Source: Bacteroidota bacterium (GTDB lineage: Bacteria > Bacteroidota > Bacteroidia > Bacteroidales > VadinHA17). Taken from it: a DNA stretch of 7,862 bases. Positions within the stretch are counted from its first letter, which is position 1. Each line of letters opens with the position of its first letter. Shown here in pieces: positions 5,304 through 7,862 of this stretch. The notes beneath the pieces were generated by a model. The model was not told where the DNA came from. It did no database searches and saw nothing but the letters and a program-made list of their open reading frames with translations. Where the stretch lies: NCBI GenBank assembly GCA_012838685.1, contig DUOU01000058.1:1-7862 (forward strand). The letters run 5' to 3'. A program made the translations under genes and the position numbers.

Positions 5304-7205
5304 ATGGATATGAAAAATAATATATTTTACGCGATTTTGTTTTGCTTGTCATTCGGACTTTTCTCGTGCGAGACCACGTTCGATAATCTTGAAGGAGATT
5401 TATCCAGAATGACCGGCGAGGATATGGTATCTACATCGGCAGGAATCGAAAGGCTTCTTTCTTATCTCTACCAACAGATACCTATGACTACCTGGGCATC
5501 AAGTGACAAAAGCACCCTTGATGCGACCGACAATTTCACGGCGTCATACGGTGGCCGGCCCACAAGTTTCTGGTCTTATAGCGTTATCAGGAGCATAAAC
5601 AACTTTATTATTCAGATAGGAGAGGCAAAAGATAAGAATATCATTTCGGAATCTGAATATCAAACCGCTTTGGGCGAAGCTCTCTTTATCAGAGCATACT
5701 GCTATTTCGCATCGGTAAGGTCTTACGGTGGAATTCCCATTGTAGGCGAATCACTTGACGACAAATATGATGGTGCCGGCAATGAAGGGCTATACATACC
5801 CCGAAGCACTGAAAAGGAGAGTTGGGATTTTGTGTTGAGTGAACTGGACAGAGCTATTGCCGCCTTACCTGAAACAAATACAGGAGGCAGGTACAGAGCG
5901 GACAAATGGGCCGCTCTGGGGCTAAAATCAAGGGTTGCCCTTTATGCGGCTTCGGTCAGTAAATATTGGAACAATGCTCCAATTGAATCTTCCTATACAG
6001 CCGTATCAAAGCAACTTACCTATATGGATCCTTCATATGCCAATGGATATTATGATCAGTGTATTGACGCATGCGAACAGATAATTAGTTCGGGGAGATT
6101 CTCTCTCTACATGCCAATGCCCGCTAGTGTGGCCGAAGCAACACACAATTATCATGAGCTCTTTATGAGCAGACAGGATTGTGAGTGGCTTTTTGGAAGA
6201 AGTTATAACAACGGGGTGGCGACCAGTTCAAACGGTTTCGATGCCAATAATTCTCCAACCCAGAGTCACCCATCTGGTTACTGGCAATGGGGAAGAACCT
6301 CTATTACGCTTGACATGGTTGATGCGTACGACAATTACGATGTGGCTTTTGGTGGTGTTGATGGAACTATCAACACACGTGTTGATGGCGATGAAACCTT
6401 CTATGTTGCCCAACCAAAAGTCAACTTCAATCCGTCTATTGACTACATTAAGTATGATTCCCCGGATGCTCCATTCGTAAATAAAGATGCCCGGTTCCAA
6501 GCTTCGGTAATCTATCCTGATTGCCAGTTCCGCGGTATTACGATAAAAATTCAAGGCGGTATTATTCCCCCAGCAGGGGATCCTACGTTCTATGTAAATG
6601 TTTCCCATACACTTAACGGAATTACCTATTGGACTTTTGGTGCCGAATTGACAACCGATTGTTCCGGATTTTTCAAAATGGACGACCTTCCCCAGTCGAA
6701 CTGGTACAGTACCGGCTTTGGCATACGTAAATATCTTGATGAGAGCAAGCCTATCGACTATAGCCAGAATCCTTGGTATGACATCCGCTTTACCGAAATA
6801 CTTTTGAACTATTGCGAAGCACAGGTTGAAAAGAACGGAACCAACGCCGGATTGTCCAAAACCTATTTAAACCAGATTCGCAGGAGAGCCTATTTCCTGG
6901 ATGAGCGGGAAGCAACATTGGAAAACATTCTCAAAGAACGCAGAATTGAGCTGGCGTTTGAGGATGACAGGCAACAAACGTTGCACCGTCGCAGGGAATT
7001 TGTCGCAGCAGGCGTGAGAAAACATGCTCTTGTCCCTGTCGTAGACCTGAGGGGTTCCGAGGCAAAGTGGATATTCGTACGCGCTAACAACTATCCTTAC
7101 GATACGGACAAAACAACCGGTTTGACATATCTTCCAATTGAATATTATGGAGGCATTCCAAATTATGTTGTTAATAAAATAGATCCTAATCCTATTCAAG
7201 AATAA
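5304..7205 (+). CDS. susD: SusD/RagB-family glycan-binding surface lipoprotein
   Basis: This gene encodes 633 residues, somewhat longer than most SusD proteins. Residues 1-22 form a lipoprotein signal peptide, with a hydrophobic stretch ending in the lipobox LFSC; Cys22 would be lipidated. A SusD-like N-terminal TPR region includes GEALFIRAYCYFASVRSYGGIP (from residue 124) and a KESWDFVLSELDRAIAALPE helix. The RagB/SusD C-terminal domain carries NPWYDIRFTEILLNYCEAQ at 489-507 and KERRIELAFEDDRQ from 544. By family knowledge SusD forms a hinged lid on the SusC barrel and captures glycans at the cell surface. The gene begins 5 bp after susC, a clear operon. The ATG at 5310 (residue 3) is an alternative start that leaves the lipoprotein signal unchanged. 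No frame damage is seen, in contrast to susC. The ligand cannot be predicted. Confidence 0.95.
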   Translation: MDMKNNIFYAILFCLSFGLFSCETTFDNLEGDLSRMTGEDMVSTSAGIERLLSYLYQQIPMTTWASSDKSTLDATDNFTASYGGRPTSFWSYSVIRSINNFIIQIGEAKDKNIISESEYQTALGEALFIRAYCYFASVRSYGGIPIVGESLDDKYDGAGNEGLYIPRSTEKESWDFVLSELDRAIAALPETNTGGRYRADKWAALGLKSRVALYAASVSKYWNNAPIESSYTAVSKQLTYMDPSYANGYYDQCIDACEQIISSGRFSLYMPMPASVAEATHNYHELFMSRQDCEWLFGRSYNNGVATSSNGFDANNSPTQSHPSGYWQWGRTSITLDMVDAYDNYDVAFGGVDGTINTRVDGDETFYVAQPKVNFNPSIDYIKYDSPDAPFVNKDARFQASVIYPDCQFRGITIKIQGGIIPPAGDPTFYVNVSHTLNGITYWTFGAELTTDCSGFFKMDDLPQSNWYSTGFGIRKYLDESKPIDYSQNPWYDIRFTEILLNYCEAQVEKNGTNAGLSKTYLNQIRRRAYFLDEREATLENILKERRIELAFEDDRQQTLHRRREFVAAGVRKHALVPVVDLRGSEAKWIFVRANNYPYDTDKTTGLTYLPIEYYGGIPNYVVNKIDPNPIQE

Positions 7206-7224
7206 CATTTAATATGTAATTATT

Positions 7225-7862
7225 ATGAAAAAATTATTATATATAATACCATGCATGGTGATAATGTTAACATCATGCGATTGGTTTGTGCTTGACAATC
7301 AAAGTGACTATGACGCCTCAATCTACGGATCCATATTCGATTCCGGTACCGGTGCGCTTGTTCCCAATGAGTTGCCAACAAACTACAGCTCCATTACCGT
7401 TTATGAGTTGGGTTGGGATGCAGAGGTGGCGCAAAGCTGGAACATGAAACCTAATGGGACATATAGAAATAATCTCATTTTTTCCGGAGATTACAAATTC
7501 TATCCGGTTTTATCAAACTATTACCCTGAAGAACAAAATTTCACTGTCGTACCGGGGGAAAATAAGATAGATTTTACCGTAACTCCCTATGCGCGGATTG
7601 TTAATCCGGAATTTTCTTACGACGCCGCAAATGAGAGAATTGTTGCCACTTTCTCTGTTGAACATGGCGATCCAACAAGAACTTCGCGTATTGATACCAG
7701 ATTATGTGTTTTTCCGGACAGATTTGTTGGCCAACAATTTAATTCATGCAAAAATGTGCCAGGATCTGCCGCCAATAATGTTGTTGCGGACGGAACTACC
7801 AGAATTACTGTATATGTGGACACCAATTCACCCCTTGCTGAAAATGACCAGTTCAAATATAC
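7225..7862 (+). CDS. DUF3823-like lipoprotein of the sus operon (3' end outside window)
   Basis: The frame starts at ATG 7225, 19 bp after susD, and is open to the window end, giving 212 complete residues. Residues 1-18 are a lipoprotein signal peptide with lipobox LTSC (Cys18). The mature part begins with NQSDYDASIYGSIFDSGTGALVP, then ITVYELGW at about 57-64, KPNGTYRNNLIFSGDYKFYP at 75-94 and NFTVVPGENKIDFTVTPYARI at 105-125. These match my memory of DUF3823 proteins, which follow susC/susD pairs in Bacteroidota and have an N-terminal beta-sandwich resembling a carboxypeptidase regulatory domain. Residues after about 128 (IVNPEFSYDAANERIVATFSV) begin a second beta-rich domain. The role is probably surface glycan binding or support of the SusCD complex; this is inference. 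The start is clear because the signal peptide begins at once (MKKLLY). Confidence 0.8.
   Translation, partial: MKKLLYIIPCMVIMLTSCDWFVLDNQSDYDASIYGSIFDSGTGALVPNELPTNYSSITVYELGWDAEVAQSWNMKPNGTYRNNLIFSGDYKFYPVLSNYYPEEQNFTVVPGENKIDFTVTPYARIVNPEFSYDAANERIVATFSVEHGDPTRTSRIDTRLCVFPDRFVGQQFNSCKNVPGSAANNVVADGTTRITVYVDTNSPLAENDQFKY

Noticed and set aside
6228..7208. Minus-strand ORFs of 66-126 codons inside susD
   Set aside because: They overlap a clearly conserved plus-strand gene, show no recognisable protein pattern, and are shadow frames.
7214..7219. Start-stop element ATGTAA between susD and the lipoprotein gene
   Set aside because: A minimal start-stop in an AT-rich 19-bp gap is expected by chance, and the true start at 7225 is clear from the signal peptide.

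Overview
The window looks like chromosomal DNA of a Bacteroidota bacterium, most likely Bacteroidales. The evidence is a SusC/SusD outer-membrane pair followed by a DUF3823-type lipoprotein, a Bacteroides-type -7 promoter box (TAnnTTTG) before one gene, starts without recognisable Shine-Dalgarno sequences, and very AT-rich spacers. The exact lineage cannot be read from this sequence.

Layout. (1) Bases 1-214 hold the C-terminal end of a Gfo/Idh/MocA-family oxidoreductase, closed by a strong intrinsic terminator (237-268). (2) Bases 343-1413 hold a complete Ldh_2 (malate/L-lactate/ureidoglycolate/diketogulonate-type) NAD(P)-dependent dehydrogenase with its own candidate promoter. (3) Bases 1414-2052 are a 639-bp spacer with no convincing gene. 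Its first half carries inverted repeats and, on the minus strand, what may be a decayed small gene (one in-frame TGA, then a 35-aa hydrophobic ORF). Its second half is extremely AT-rich, with A-tracts spaced near the helical repeat and two tiny leader ORFs. (4) From base 2053 a polysaccharide-utilization-type operon begins: susC (2053-5298, cut by one in-frame TAG at 3373-3375), susD (5304-7205, 5 bp later) and a DUF3823-like lipoprotein gene (from 7225, running off the window).

How the genes work together. SusC is a TonB-dependent outer-membrane barrel and SusD is its surface lipoprotein lid. Together they normally bind and import oligosaccharides. The DUF3823-like lipoprotein is probably an accessory surface component. 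No glycoside hydrolase, lyase, sulfatase or regulator is visible, so the substrate cannot be named. The two oxidoreductases upstream could process sugars or sugar acids, but they are transcriptionally separated from the Sus operon.

The most notable observation is the lone amber codon in an otherwise fully open SusC frame. It could be a recent nonsense mutation, an assembly error, or (least likely) a recoded or read-through codon. I found no convincing evidence of a wholly new system here.
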